Numbered from the stretch's first letter, positions 23,979 through 33,170 are shown. The stretch: DNA of 64,000 nt from Mycolicibacterium chubuense NBB4 (GCF_000266905.1 NC_018027.1:558001-622000), one strand, 5' to 3'. The notes: generated from the letters alone by a model not told the origin. A program made the numbers and translations.

Positions 23979-25997
23979 TCAGCGCCCGCCCAGGGTGCGC
24001 AGCAGGAACTCGTAGATGAGCGCAGAACGGAAGGCGATCTGCGGGTTGTCCGAGGCGCCGGCGTGGCCGCCCTCGATGTTCTCGTAGTAGCGCACCGGGT
24101 GACCGGCCGCCTCGAGTGCCGCGGTCATCTTGCGTGCGTGGCCGGGATGTACCCGGTCGTCTCGGGTCGACGTGGTGATCAGCACCGCGGGATAGCGGAG
24201 ATCTGCCGAGATGTTCTGGTAGGGAGAGTATTTCGAGATGAACGCCCAGTCGTCGGGGTCGTCGGGGTCTCCGTACTCGGCGACCCACGAGGCTCCCGCC
24301 AGCAGCAGGTGGAAGCGTCGCATGTCGAGCAGCGGCACGCTGCACACCAGCGCTCCGAACAGTTCCGGGTACTGCGTCAGCATGATGCCCATCAGCAACC
24401 CGCCGTTGCTGCCGCCCTGGGCGCCCAGCTGCTCCACCGTGGTGATGCCTCGCGCGACGAGATCCTTTGCCACCGAGGCGAAGTCCTCGGCTACCAGATG
24501 CCGTCCCTCGCGCATGGCCTGGGTGTGCCACGTCGGGCCGTACTCGCCGCCGCCGCGGATGTTGGCCAGCACGTAGGTTCCGCCGCGGGAGAGCCACGAC
24601 CTGCCCAGCACACCGTCGTATCCCGGTGTGCGGGCCACTTCGAAGCCGCCGTACCCGCCGAGCAGTGTCGGTCCAGGTCGTTGCAGGTGACGGTGGCCGA
24701 CGACGAAGTACGGGATGCGGGTGCCGTCATCGGAGGTGGCGAAGTACTGCGTCACCTCCAGGTCGGCCGCGTCGAAGAACGACGGCGCGCGCTTGATCTC
24801 GGCCAACTCGCCGCCCGCGGCCCCGTGCAGGAGTCGCGACGGTGTCTCGAAACCCGAGGAGTCCAGGAAGATCTCGTCGCCCAGATGGTCGGCGCCCACG
24901 ATCGCGGTGTTGGTGTTCTCCGGCAGGCCCGCCACCGGCTCCGAGCTCCAGTCACCCGGTGTGAACACCTCCACCCGGCTGGCGACATCGGCCAGCGTCA
25001 CGACGACCAACCGGTCGCGGGTCCACGCGTAGTGATGCAGGCAGGTGTGCTCGTCGGGCGCGAACACCACGCGCAGTGGCGCGGTGCCGGCCAGGAACTG
25101 CTCGTAGTCGGCCGCGAGCAGCGAACCCGCCGGGTATTCGTCGACGCCGTGATACCAGCTGGTGCGCAACTCGATCAGCAGCCAGGTGCGGTGTACCGAG
25201 ATCGTCGCGTCGGTGGGCGTGTCGATGCGGATCAGCTCGGCGCCGCGCAACTCGTAGACCTCTTCGTTGAAGAAGTCGACCGCCCGGCTGACCAGCGTGC
25301 GCTCGAAGCCCTCGGCGCGGTCTCTCGACGCCGCCACCAGGACATCGGTTCCGGCTCCGCCGAACACCGTCTCGGCGTACGAGAGCGGTTGTCCGCGCCG
25401 CCACCGTTTCACCAGCCGCGGATAGCCCGATTCGGTGAGCGAGCCCTCGCCGAAGTCCGTCCCGACCAGCAGCGTGTCCTCGTCCTCCCAGGACACCTGA
25501 GACTTGGCCTCCGGCAGCTCGAACCCGTCCTCGACGAAAGTCCGCGTCCGCATGTCGAATTCGCGCACCACCGCGGCATCCGAGCCGCCGCGCGACAGGC
25601 TGATCAGGGCGCGTGAATGGTCGGGCTCGATGACTGCGGCGCCGGCCCACACCCAGTTCTCGCCGTCAGCGCGCGCCAGTTCGTCGACGTCGATGATGAC
25701 GTCCCAGTCGGGTTCCTCGGTGCGGTAGCTCTCCAGCGTCGTGCGCCGCCACAGCCCCTTCTGGTTGGCGGCGTCACGCCAGAAGTTGTAGAGGTGATCG
25801 CCGCGCCGCCGCACGTACGGGATGCGGGTGTCGGTGTCGAGGACCTCGAGCGCCTCGGCGCGCATCTGCTCGAACCGCTCGCCGCCGAGGTCGGCCACCG
25901 TCGGCTCGTTGTGCTCGCGCACCCACGCCAGCGCGTCCTCGCCGGTGACGTCCTCGAGCCAGAGGTACGGGTCGGTTGCGTCGGGTGGGTTCGTCAC
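23979..25997 (-). CDS. Prolyl oligopeptidase family serine peptidase, S9 (Rv0457c-like)
   Basis: 672 residues. N-terminal beta-propeller (residues about 60-400) beginning DPYLWLEDV, and a C-terminal alpha/beta-hydrolase domain with the nucleophile Ser530 in GGSNGG. The acid and base follow in TSTRDDRVHPGHARK (Asp) and NIEGGHAG (His). Family knowledge: cuts short peptides after proline or, in oligopeptidase B-like forms, after basic residues, usually in the cytoplasm. No signal peptide seen. Probably heads an operon with the lipoprotein and small membrane protein. Confidence 0.93.
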   Translation of the reverse strand: MTNPPDATDPYLWLEDVTGEDALAWVREHNEPTVADLGGERFEQMRAEALEVLDTDTRIPYVRRRGDHLYNFWRDAANQKGLWRRTTLESYRTEEPDWDVIIDVDELARADGENWVWAGAAVIEPDHSRALISLSRGGSDAAVVREFDMRTRTFVEDGFELPEAKSQVSWEDEDTLLVGTDFGEGSLTESGYPRLVKRWRRGQPLSYAETVFGGAGTDVLVAASRDRAEGFERTLVSRAVDFFNEEVYELRGAELIRIDTPTDATISVHRTWLLIELRTSWYHGVDEYPAGSLLAADYEQFLAGTAPLRVVFAPDEHTCLHHYAWTRDRLVVVTLADVASRVEVFTPGDWSSEPVAGLPENTNTAIVGADHLGDEIFLDSSGFETPSRLLHGAAGGELAEIKRAPSFFDAADLEVTQYFATSDDGTRIPYFVVGHRHLQRPGPTLLGGYGGFEVARTPGYDGVLGRSWLSRGGTYVLANIRGGGEYGPTWHTQAMREGRHLVAEDFASVAKDLVARGITTVEQLGAQGGSNGGLLMGIMLTQYPELFGALVCSVPLLDMRRFHLLLAGASWVAEYGDPDDPDDWAFISKYSPYQNISADLRYPAVLITTSTRDDRVHPGHARKMTAALEAAGHPVRYYENIEGGHAGASDNPQIAFRSALIYEFLLRTLGGR

Positions 25998-26015
25998 GCC
26001 CCCATTCTGACGAAC

Positions 26016-26078
26016 CGCCGAACTTGCATTCCACGCGCCCTCAACTCGATTTTTCGCGCGCGGAATGCAAGTTCGGCG
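26016..26078. repeat. Interspersed hairpin element, copy 1
   Basis: Perfect 17-bp arms CGCCGAACTTGCATTCC (26016-26032) and its complement (26062-26078) around a 29-nt loop containing CG-rich self-pairing bases. It lies 10 nt beyond the stop of the monooxygenase gene, where it can act as a terminator. A near-identical element occurs at 54635-54699. Confidence 0.8.
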
Positions 26079-26088
26079 AAGGGGGGGC

Positions 26089-27921
26089 TCAGCTCAGGTG
26101 GTGCACCTCGGCGAGGCCGTACACCGGCGTGGCCATGCCCTCGTAGCGAGCCTTGAGCTGAAGGGCCAGGTACAGCGAGTAGTGCCGCGACTGGTGCAGG
26201 TTGCCGCCGTGGAACCACAGGTTGGCCTGCTGGGTGGGTTTCCACATGTTGCGCTGCTCGCCCTCCCACGGCCCGGGGTCCTTCGGGGTGTCGCTGCCCA
26301 GGCCCCACACCTTGCCGACCCGGTCGGCGACGTCCTGCCCGATGAGATCGGCGGCCCAGCCGTTCATCGAGCCGTAGCCGGTCGCGTACACGACGAGGTC
26401 GGCCGGCAGCTCGGTGCCGTCGGACAGCACGACGGAGTCCTCGGTCAGCCGGTCGACCTGGCCGTGCGCCAGCTTGATGCTGCCGTCGGCGACCAGGTCG
26501 CAGGCGCCGACGTCAATGTAGTAGCCCGACCCGCGACGCAGGTACTTCATGAACAGCCCCGAACCGTCGGCGCCCCAGTCCAATTCGAAACCGGCAGCCT
26601 CCAGGCGGTCGTAGAACTCCTTGTCGCGCTCGCGCATCCGGTCGTACAACGGGATCTGGAACTCGTGCATGATCCGGTACGGCAGCGACGCGAACGTCAG
26701 GTCCGCCTTCTCGGTCGTCATCCCCCCGGCCAGCGCCCGCTCCGAGTAGAGGTCACCGAGGCCGATGTCCATCAGGGTGTCCGACTTGACGATGTGGGTC
26801 GAGGACCGCTGCACCATCGTCACGTCGACGCCGTTCTCGTAGAGCGCCTTGCAGATGTCGTGGGCCGAGTTGTTGGAGCCGATCACGACGGCCTTCCTGC
26901 CGACGTAGGCGTCGGGCCCGGGATGCGCCGACGAGTGGTGCTGATCGCCGCGGAACACGTCCTGCCCGGGCAGCGTCGGCACGTTCGGCTTGCCCGACAT
27001 CCCGGTCGCCAGCACCAGCTGGGTGGGGTGCAGGGTGAGGCGCTCGCCGTCGCGGTCCACCTCGACGGTCCAGGTCTGCGTCTCCTCGTCGAAGGACGCG
27101 GACAGGCACGTGGTCTTCGACCAGTACGCCACCTCCATCACCCGGGTGTAGAACTCCAGCCAGTCGCCGATCTTGTCCTTGGGGGCGAACACCGGCCAGT
27201 TGGCGGGGAACGGCAGATACGGCAGGTGGTCGTACCAGACGGGGTCGTGCAGGCACAGCGACTTGTACCGCTTGCGCCACTGGTCGCCGGGCCGCTCGTG
27301 CTTGTCGACGACGATCGCCGGGACCCCGAGCTGGCGCAGCCGTGCGCCGAGTGCGATGCCGCCCTGCCCGCCACCGATCACCAGCGCGTACGGCTGCACC
27401 GTGCGGCCGAGTTCGGCGTCCTCGGCGGCTTTCTTCTCAGCCCACGACCGCGGGTCCGGGTCGCTGCCGTGCACCGCGCCGAGCACGCGCGTGGCGCCCT
27501 TGCGTTCCTCGTGCCCCTTGAGCTCCTGCAGCGTGGTCAGCAGCGTCCACGCCCGGTCGCCCTCACCGTCGTCCTTGAGCCGCAGGTGCCCGACGCCGCG
27601 GCCGACCGCGGTCTCGAACTCGATGAATGCGGTGGTGACCGCACCCTCCTGCGTCGGTGTCTCCCGCGTGCGGAAGCCGGACGGATCGGTCTCGGTCAGG
27701 CGCGCGGCCAGCATGTCGGCGATCCGGTCGCGCCCCTCCGAGGTGGTGAGGTTCCAGGTGAACGAGACGAGGTCGCGCCAGAAGCTGTCGACGGCGAACT
27801 TACCGACGACGCGCTCGATGTCGCGCACCGCCAGCGCCGCTTCGAAGTCGGCCAACCAGGCGTCGACGCGCTGCTGCGGCGTCAGGTCGGACGTGAGTTG
27901 AGGTTCGAGAGTGGAAGTCAT
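26089..27921 (-). CDS. Flavin-containing monooxygenase (Baeyer-Villiger type) with N-terminal SnoaL-like domain
   Basis: 610 residues from ATG 27921. Residues 1-160 form an NTF2/SnoaL-like domain; the FAD Rossmann motif GGGQGGIALG follows near residue 180, and a second nucleotide-binding motif GSNNSAHD near 345. The segment HSSAHPGPDAY between them corresponds to the BVMO/FMO fingerprint region. Expected to insert oxygen into a ketone or oxidise an S or N centre using NADPH. Divergent from a diol/acetoin-type operon with a repeated TTGC/GCAA site between them, hinting at ketone or diol metabolism. Confidence 0.88.
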   Translation of the reverse strand: MTSTLEPQLTSDLTPQQRVDAWLADFEAALAVRDIERVVGKFAVDSFWRDLVSFTWNLTTSEGRDRIADMLAARLTETDPSGFRTRETPTQEGAVTTAFIEFETAVGRGVGHLRLKDDGEGDRAWTLLTTLQELKGHEERKGATRVLGAVHGSDPDPRSWAEKKAAEDAELGRTVQPYALVIGGGQGGIALGARLRQLGVPAIVVDKHERPGDQWRKRYKSLCLHDPVWYDHLPYLPFPANWPVFAPKDKIGDWLEFYTRVMEVAYWSKTTCLSASFDEETQTWTVEVDRDGERLTLHPTQLVLATGMSGKPNVPTLPGQDVFRGDQHHSSAHPGPDAYVGRKAVVIGSNNSAHDICKALYENGVDVTMVQRSSTHIVKSDTLMDIGLGDLYSERALAGGMTTEKADLTFASLPYRIMHEFQIPLYDRMRERDKEFYDRLEAAGFELDWGADGSGLFMKYLRRGSGYYIDVGACDLVADGSIKLAHGQVDRLTEDSVVLSDGTELPADLVVYATGYGSMNGWAADLIGQDVADRVGKVWGLGSDTPKDPGPWEGEQRNMWKPTQQANLWFHGGNLHQSRHYSLYLALQLKARYEGMATPVYGLAEVHHLS

Positions 27922-27960
27922 GTGAGCCAGACCACACCGTGCCTGCCGGCGGCAGCAAGA

Positions 27961-28009
27961 GTTGCGAACCGTTGCACGGCCAGACCGGGGCACTGCAACC
28001 CCCTGCAAC
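27961..28009. promoter_or_regulatory. Mirrored direct repeats GTTGC-N5-GTTGC / GCAAC-N5-GCAAC
   Basis: GTTGC at 27961-27965 and 27971-27975, and GCAAC at 27995-27999 and 28005-28009: two tandem pairs with the same 5-nt spacing, in inverted orientation about a common centre. It lies in the 127-bp divergent region between the monooxygenase and the dehydrogenase operon. Likely the binding site of the AcoR-like regulator at 29916. Confidence 0.6.
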
Positions 28010-28048
28010 TCTGTCGCGGTGTGGTCGCGGTCACATACAACTGCGACC

Positions 28049-29104
28049 ATGAAAGCAGCTGTCTACCACGGACCGAACAAGCTCGAGATCGCCGACGTCG
28101 ACGAGCCGCAGCCGTCGCCGGGCACCGTCAAGATCCAGGTCGGATTCAACGGGATCTGCGGCACCGACCTGCACGAGTACTACGCCGGTCCGATCTTCGT
28201 GCCCACCGAACCGCACCCGCTGACCGGGCAGCAGCTGCCGCTGACCCTGGGCCACGAGTTCTCCGGCACCATCACCGCGATCGGCGACGGCGTCACCGGC
28301 TGGGCGGAGGGTGATCGTGTCGCCGTCGAACCGATCTACAAATGCGGCCACTGCTCGCCGTGCCGGGCGGGTAACTACAACGTCTGCCAGCAGATCGGTT
28401 TCCACGGCTTGATGTCCGACGGCGGGATGGCCGAGTACACCGTGGTGCCGACCAGCATGCTGCACAGACTGCCCGACAACGTCTCACTCGAACTCGGCGC
28501 GCTCGTCGAACCGATGTCGGTCGCGTACCACGCCGCCACCCTCGGCGACGTCGAACCCGGCGACACCGCGATGGTGTTCGGTGCCGGCCCGATCGGCATC
28601 GGGCTGTGGTTCGCGTTGCGCGGCAAGGGACTCGACGACGTGTTCGTCGTCGAGCCGTCACCGACCCGTCGCGCGGCCATCGAGGCGCTCGGCGCGCAGA
28701 CGCTGGATCCGACCGCCACCGACGTGCCCGCGTTCATCGCCGAGCACACCGGAGGTGACGGCGCCGACGCGGTGTTCGACGCGGCGGGCGTGACGCCGGC
28801 GGTGGCGACCGCGCTGGCCTGTGTCGGGTCACGTAGACCGATGATCAGCGTGGCGATTTACGAAAAGCCGCTGGAGACACCGCTTCTCAACCTCGTCATG
28901 AACGAGTCGCGGATCCAGGGCTCTCTGTGCTACACCGGCGCGGACTTCGAAGCGGTGATCGCGCTGATGGCGGACGGCCGCTACGACACCACCGGCTGGG
29001 TGGCCCGGATCCCGATCGACGACGTCGTCGACGCGGGCTTCGAGGCGCTGCACGCCGGCAAGAAGATGAAAGTTCTCGTCGACCCGAACGGGGCCCGGGC
29101 ATGA
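28049..29104 (+). CDS. Zinc-dependent alcohol dehydrogenase, (R,R)-butanediol dehydrogenase-like
   Basis: 351 residues of the medium-chain dehydrogenase family. Catalytic zinc ligands are in GICGTDLHEYY and GHEFSG; structural zinc cysteines are in CGHCSPCRAGNYNVC (around residues 96-111). The nucleotide-binding motif is GAGPIGIG near residue 178. The sequence style is that of 2,3-butanediol/acetoin dehydrogenases, interconverting a secondary alcohol and ketone with NAD. Its TGA overlaps the ATG of the following SDR gene (ATGA). Confidence 0.9.
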   Translation: MKAAVYHGPNKLEIADVDEPQPSPGTVKIQVGFNGICGTDLHEYYAGPIFVPTEPHPLTGQQLPLTLGHEFSGTITAIGDGVTGWAEGDRVAVEPIYKCGHCSPCRAGNYNVCQQIGFHGLMSDGGMAEYTVVPTSMLHRLPDNVSLELGALVEPMSVAYHAATLGDVEPGDTAMVFGAGPIGIGLWFALRGKGLDDVFVVEPSPTRRAAIEALGAQTLDPTATDVPAFIAEHTGGDGADAVFDAAGVTPAVATALACVGSRRPMISVAIYEKPLETPLLNLVMNESRIQGSLCYTGADFEAVIALMADGRYDTTGWVARIPIDDVVDAGFEALHAGKKMKVLVDPNGARA

Positions 29105-29895
29105 CCCTCAACGGAAAAGTCGCCCTGGTCACCGGCGGCGGGCGGGGGATCGGGCGGGGCATCGCGCTGCGCCTCGCGCGCGACGGCGCCGACGTCGCCC
29201 TCGTCGACGTCCGCGCCGACGGCATCGACAGCGTCGCGGCTGAGATCGGCGAGATCGGTTGCAAGGCAACCACATTCGTCGCCGATGTCAGCGATCGCGA
29301 CCAGGTGTTCGCCGCGGTCGACCACGCGGCGTCGGCGCTGGGCGGCTTCGACATCATGGTCAACAACGCCGGCATCGCGCTGGTGGGGCCGCTCGCCGAC
29401 GTCACACCCGACGAGGCCAACCGGGTGTGGGCCATCAACGTCAACGGCGTGCTGTGGGGCACCCAGGCCGCGGTCGCGAAGTTCAGGGCACACGGGAATA
29501 AAGACCAAGGAAAGATCAGCCGAATCATTAATGCCTCGTCCATCGCCGGGCACGACGGCTTCGCGATGCTCGGCGTCTACAGCGCCTCGAAGTTCGCGGT
29601 CCGGGCGCTGACGCAGGCGGCGGCCAAGGAGCACGCCGCCGACGGCATCACCGTCAACGCGTACTGCCCCGGCGTGGTCGGCACCGACATGTGGGTGGAG
29701 ATCGACAAGCGCTTCGCCGAGCTGACCGGCGCGGCCGAAGGCGAGACCTACGACAAGTTCGTCGGCGGCATTGCGCTGGGCCGCGCCGAGACCCCCGACG
29801 ACGTCGCGGGCTTCGTCTCCTATCTCGCCGGGCCCGACGCTGACTACATGACCGGCCAGTCCGGGCTGATCGACGGCGGCCTGGTGTACCGCTGA
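29101..29895 (+). CDS. SDR, diacetyl/acetoin reductase-like
   Basis: 264 residues. Cofactor motif TGGGRGIGRG, NNAGIA, catalytic Ser in INASSIAGH and YSASK. An Asp at the end of the second strand (LVDVRAD) favours NAD(H). C-terminal TPDDVAGFVSYLAGPDADYMTGQ is classical for the BudC/FabG-like group. Translationally coupled to the zinc dehydrogenase, which supports a joint role in diol, acetoin or diacetyl interconversion; the actual substrate is inferred only. Confidence 0.9.
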   Translation: MTLNGKVALVTGGGRGIGRGIALRLARDGADVALVDVRADGIDSVAAEIGEIGCKATTFVADVSDRDQVFAAVDHAASALGGFDIMVNNAGIALVGPLADVTPDEANRVWAINVNGVLWGTQAAVAKFRAHGNKDQGKISRIINASSIAGHDGFAMLGVYSASKFAVRALTQAAAKEHAADGITVNAYCPGVVGTDMWVEIDKRFAELTGAAEGETYDKFVGGIALGRAETPDDVAGFVSYLAGPDADYMTGQSGLIDGGLVYR

Positions 29896-29915
29896 CATGG
29901 GGAGCACAATCGGGC

Positions 29916-31208
29916 GTGATGCAGGGGACGCCCGTGCCTGAACCCGCGGTGGCAGTCGGTGAGGACCCGCGCAGCTATGCGCGGCTGATGTCGGCCGTCT
30001 ACGACGCGACGATGGCCGGCCACCGCGCACCCGCGCGTCCGCGCGACGTGATCGGCGCGTCGTGGCAGCGGCTCATGGCCAGCGGTGTCACTCCGGACGA
30101 GAACGCCGAACCCGTGGTGGAGGCCGGCGGGCTGGAGACGCTGCGACGCTCGTCCGGGCTGATCGAGGTGCTCGACGAGATCTCGCACGGCCTGGAGTCG
30201 CTGGTCGCCGAGGGCGAGAACATCCTCGTCGTGGCCGACGCGCGGGGCCGGGTGCTGTGGCGGTCCGGATCCCCGGCGGTGCTGCACAACGCCGACCGGC
30301 TCGGGTTCGTCGAAGGCGCCAACTGGGGCGAAGGGGCCGTCGGCACCAACGCCATCGGCACCGCTCTGGCCGCGCAACGCGCCGTGCAGGTGTTCTCCGC
30401 CGAGCACTTCCTGCGCAGCCACCACGCGTGGACGTGTGCGGGCGCCCCGATCCGAGACCCGCGCACGGGGCACGTCATCGGTGTCGTCGACGTCTCGGGA
30501 CCCGCCGCGACCGTGCACCCGACGACGATCGCGCTGGTCGACGCCGTGGCACGGCTGGCGGAATCGCAGCTGCGATCCGAACACGACCGCATACTGAACC
30601 GGCTGCGGGCGTTCGCCGCCCCGATCCTGGCCCGGATGGGCCGTCCCGCGCTGGCCGTCGACACCGAAGGCTGGGTGGCCGCCGTCGACGCGATGCCGCT
30701 GCACAACCGCATCCTGCTGCCGGACCAGATGGCGCCGGGCCGGGTGTGGCTGGCGACGCTGGGGATGTGCGCCGTCGAGCCCCTTCCAGGTGGGTGGCTG
30801 GTGCGCCTGGCCGACGGCGACGACGAGGCCGAGCGCGTCTCGCAAGTGACGCTCGACTTCCGCGATCCGGACCGGCCGTCGCTGCTCATGAGCGGCGAAT
30901 TCGGCAGCTGGCGCCACGACCTGTCTCTGCGGCACGCGGAAATCCTCTGCGCACTGGCGCTTTCGCCGCAGGGGCGGACCGCCCCGCAACTCGCCGAGGA
31001 CCTCTACGGCGACCGGTCGCGGGTGGTGACGGTGCGCGCGGAGATGTCCCGGCTGCGCAAGCAGTTCTCCGGACTGCTCGCGGCGCAGCCCTACCGATTC
31101 GCCGGCACGGTCACCCTCGGGGTCGACTATCCCGACGACCGGCGCATGCTGCTGCCGCCGTCGACGGCGCCGGCCGTCCGCGCCGCGCGGCTGGGGGAGG
31201 ATGGGTGA
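29916..31208 (+). CDS. GAF-domain transcriptional regulator, AcoR-like N-terminus
   Basis: 430 residues. The N-terminal 280 or so residues match the sensory part of AcoR-type activators: SWQRLMASGVTPD, then a GAF domain with ANWGEGAVGTNAIGTAL and FSAEHFLRSHHAWTC, and a VVDVSGPA strand. The sigma-54 AAA+ ATPase and Fis helix of true AcoR are missing; instead the last 100 residues look like a winged-helix DNA-binding domain (LRHAEILCALAL ... TVRAEMSRLRKQF). Thus it probably works with the normal housekeeping sigma factor. It lies just after the diol/acetoin operon and before the DUF779 gene. Confidence 0.85.
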   Translation: MMQGTPVPEPAVAVGEDPRSYARLMSAVYDATMAGHRAPARPRDVIGASWQRLMASGVTPDENAEPVVEAGGLETLRRSSGLIEVLDEISHGLESLVAEGENILVVADARGRVLWRSGSPAVLHNADRLGFVEGANWGEGAVGTNAIGTALAAQRAVQVFSAEHFLRSHHAWTCAGAPIRDPRTGHVIGVVDVSGPAATVHPTTIALVDAVARLAESQLRSEHDRILNRLRAFAAPILARMGRPALAVDTEGWVAAVDAMPLHNRILLPDQMAPGRVWLATLGMCAVEPLPGGWLVRLADGDDEAERVSQVTLDFRDPDRPSLLMSGEFGSWRHDLSLRHAEILCALALSPQGRTAPQLAEDLYGDRSRVVTVRAEMSRLRKQFSGLLAAQPYRFAGTVTLGVDYPDDRRMLLPPSTAPAVRAARLGEDG

Positions 31209-31209
31209 C

Positions 31210-31692
31210 ATGCCCGCACCGAACCGAGCCCTGGTCACCGAGCCCGCCGCCCAGCTGCTGCGCAGACTTGCCGATCAGCACGGCGCGCTGATGTTCCACC
31301 AGTCGGGCGGCTGCTGCGACGGCTCGTCCCCGATGTGCTATCCCGCCGGCGACTTCATGGTCGGCGACCGCGACGTGCTGCTCGCCGTGCTCGACGTCGG
31401 GGACGGGGTACCGGTCTGGATCTCCGGCCCGCAGTTCGACGCCTGGAAGCACACCCAGTTGGTGATCGACGTCGTCCCGGGGCGCGGCGGCGGCTTCAGC
31501 CTCGAAGCCCCCGAGGGCATGCGGTTCCTGTCGCGCGGCCGGGCGTTCACCGACGAGGAGAACCGGGCGCTCGAGGCGATCGCGCCGATCACCGGGGCCG
31601 ACTACGAACGCGGGGCGCGCCCGCCGGCCAACGGGACGCACGTGGTGGCCGACGCCGCCGACGCCTGCCCGGTTCCGCTGCGCTCGACCTGA
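31210..31692 (+). CDS. DUF779 protein (Rv0459-like)
   Basis: 160 residues from ATG 31210, chosen because GGGGAGG ends about 10 nt before it; ATG 31201 lies too close to that site. Carries the DUF779 cysteine-rich stretch SGGCCDGSSPMC near residue 35 and a later WISGPQFDAWKHTQL block. The family regularly accompanies aldehyde dehydrogenase genes, as in M. tuberculosis Rv0458-Rv0459, and may help their activity or maturation. Here no aldehyde dehydrogenase adjoins it; the nearest is at 9720. Confidence 0.87.
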   Translation: MPAPNRALVTEPAAQLLRRLADQHGALMFHQSGGCCDGSSPMCYPAGDFMVGDRDVLLAVLDVGDGVPVWISGPQFDAWKHTQLVIDVVPGRGGGFSLEAPEGMRFLSRGRAFTDEENRALEAIAPITGADYERGARPPANGTHVVADAADACPVPLRST

Positions 31693-31735
31693 AATCGGCT
31701 CGCCCCGGGGCCCACCGCAACGGCATCATGTCGCC

Positions 31736-32386
31736 ATGGGTGTATCGCAGCCGTCGACGACGGTCAGTCGCCTCGGCGAGAAGCAGTCGACGTCGCGCCG
31801 TGACTTGGATGCCGTGCTCGACGCCTCGCCGCTGGCGACGATCGCGCTGGTCCGCGACGGGCATCCGGTGGTCTTCCCGACGGGTTTCGTCCGGGTGGGC
31901 GACGACCTGGTCATCCACGGCTCCACCGGTTCGCCGTGGATGCGCGCCCTGGCGGCCGGTTCACCCGCAGCGGTGTCGGTGACCACCCTGGACGGAGTCG
32001 TGGTGGCGCGCAGCGCTTTCGAGTCGTCGTTCCGCTACCGCAGCGCGGTCGTCTTCGGGGCGTTCGCGACGGTACCCGCCGAACAGAAGGTGGCCTGTCT
32101 CGATGCGATCACCGAGAAGTTCATCCCCGGCCGCGTCACCGAACTCCGCAGCAGCACACGCAAGGAACTCGCCGCCACGTTGGCGCTGCGTCTGCCGATC
32201 GATGCGGACAACTGGTCGCTCAAGATCAGCGAAGGGTGGCCGGAGGATCCCGACGAGGACGTCGCGGGTGACTCGTGGGCGGGTGTCGTGCCGATGGCCG
32301 TGACCTGTGGCATCCCGCTGCCGGCGCCCGATCTCCGGCCCGGCATCGCGGTTCCCGATTCGGTGCGCACGCTCGCCGGCGGGTGA
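31736..32386 (+). CDS. Pyridoxamine 5'-phosphate oxidase-like FMN-binding protein
   Basis: 216 residues, NimA/COG3467-like split barrel. The N-terminal strand pattern LATIALVRDGHPVVFPTGFV, the DDLVIHGSTGSPWMRAL turn and VTTLDGVVVARSAFESSFRYRSAVVFG block are characteristic, the latter containing the conserved Arg/Ser cofactor contacts. It ends in a C-terminal IKISEGWPEDPDED-type extension. Probably an FMN-dependent reductase or flavin-binding protein of unknown substrate. Confidence 0.85.
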   Translation: MGVSQPSTTVSRLGEKQSTSRRDLDAVLDASPLATIALVRDGHPVVFPTGFVRVGDDLVIHGSTGSPWMRALAAGSPAAVSVTTLDGVVVARSAFESSFRYRSAVVFGAFATVPAEQKVACLDAITEKFIPGRVTELRSSTRKELAATLALRLPIDADNWSLKISEGWPEDPDEDVAGDSWAGVVPMAVTCGIPLPAPDLRPGIAVPDSVRTLAGG

Positions 32387-32449
32387 GCGGCGTCCCGGGT
32401 AGGGCGCGTCGCCACGGACATGGCATGCCGCGGCGTTATCGTCGACACC

Positions 32450-32728
32450 GTGATACCGTTGCCGCGCGCATCGGTCCTGGCCGGAGTGATGATCGTCGGT
32501 GTGGCGATCGGGATGGTCGCGGGCATCGCCGCGACCGTCCAGGTCAGCGCGACCGTCCGCCCGGATGTCGTGATCGCGCTCGTGGTCGGCGTGCCCAGCG
32601 TGATCGGCATGCTGACGATCCTGGCGTCGGGACGACGGTGGGTCACCGCGCTGGGAGCGATGATCCTCGCGATCGGACCGGGCTGGTTCGGCGCCCTGGC
32701 CGCGATCCAGGTGGCCTCCGGTGCCTGA
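32450..32728 (+). CDS. Small hydrophobic protein (Rv0460-like position)
   Basis: About 92 residues from GTG 32450; an in-frame ATG at 32420 would add ten. Three hydrophobic stretches at about residues 8-28, 38-56 and 65-85 suggest an integral membrane protein. No functional motif. Position and size agree with M. tuberculosis Rv0460. Its stop overlaps the start of the next gene by 8 nt. Confidence 0.75.
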   Translation: MIPLPRASVLAGVMIVGVAIGMVAGIAATVQVSATVRPDVVIALVVGVPSVIGMLTILASGRRWVTALGAMILAIGPGWFGALAAIQVASGA

Positions 32729-33170
32729 CGTCGACCGCGACACGCTGCCGGGTGAACACACCCAGCCGTTCACGCCGGAGTTCACCGGCGCGTTCGCCGC
32801 GGCCGGCGTGCTCGACGAACCGGCCGCCCCCACCCCGCACACAGCAGCGCCCGTCGTCGTGCCCGGGGTGCCGCAGTTCATCAGCCGCTGGAAGTTCGTC
32901 CTCGTGGTCGCCGGCGTGTGGATCGTCGCCGCGGCGGCCGGTCTGGGCCTCTACTACTGGTGGTATCACGCGCTGGACAAGACGATGCCGGTGTTCGTCA
33001 CGCTGGTCTACCTGATCGCGTGCATCGTGGCCAGCCTGCTCACCGCGATGGTGCAGCACAAGCCGGCGGTCTCGGCGATGGCCATCGCGATGATGGCGGC
33101 GCCGCTGGCGTCGACGGCGGCCGCGGCGGTGCTCTACGGCGGTTACGTGTTCGGCTGGATCACCCGATAG
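32721..33170 (+). CDS. Conserved membrane protein (Rv0461-like)
   Basis: 149 residues. A 55-residue proline- and alanine-rich soluble N-terminus is followed by three membrane spans at about residues 58-80, 90-110 and 120-143. Charged residues are few in the spans. No enzymatic motif is visible. Overlaps the preceding gene by 8 nt, so translation is coupled; lpd follows after 39 nt with its own promoter. Confidence 0.78.
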   Translation: MPDVDRDTLPGEHTQPFTPEFTGAFAAAGVLDEPAAPTPHTAAPVVVPGVPQFISRWKFVLVVAGVWIVAAAAGLGLYYWWYHALDKTMPVFVTLVYLIACIVASLLTAMVQHKPAVSAMAIAMMAAPLASTAAAAVLYGGYVFGWITR

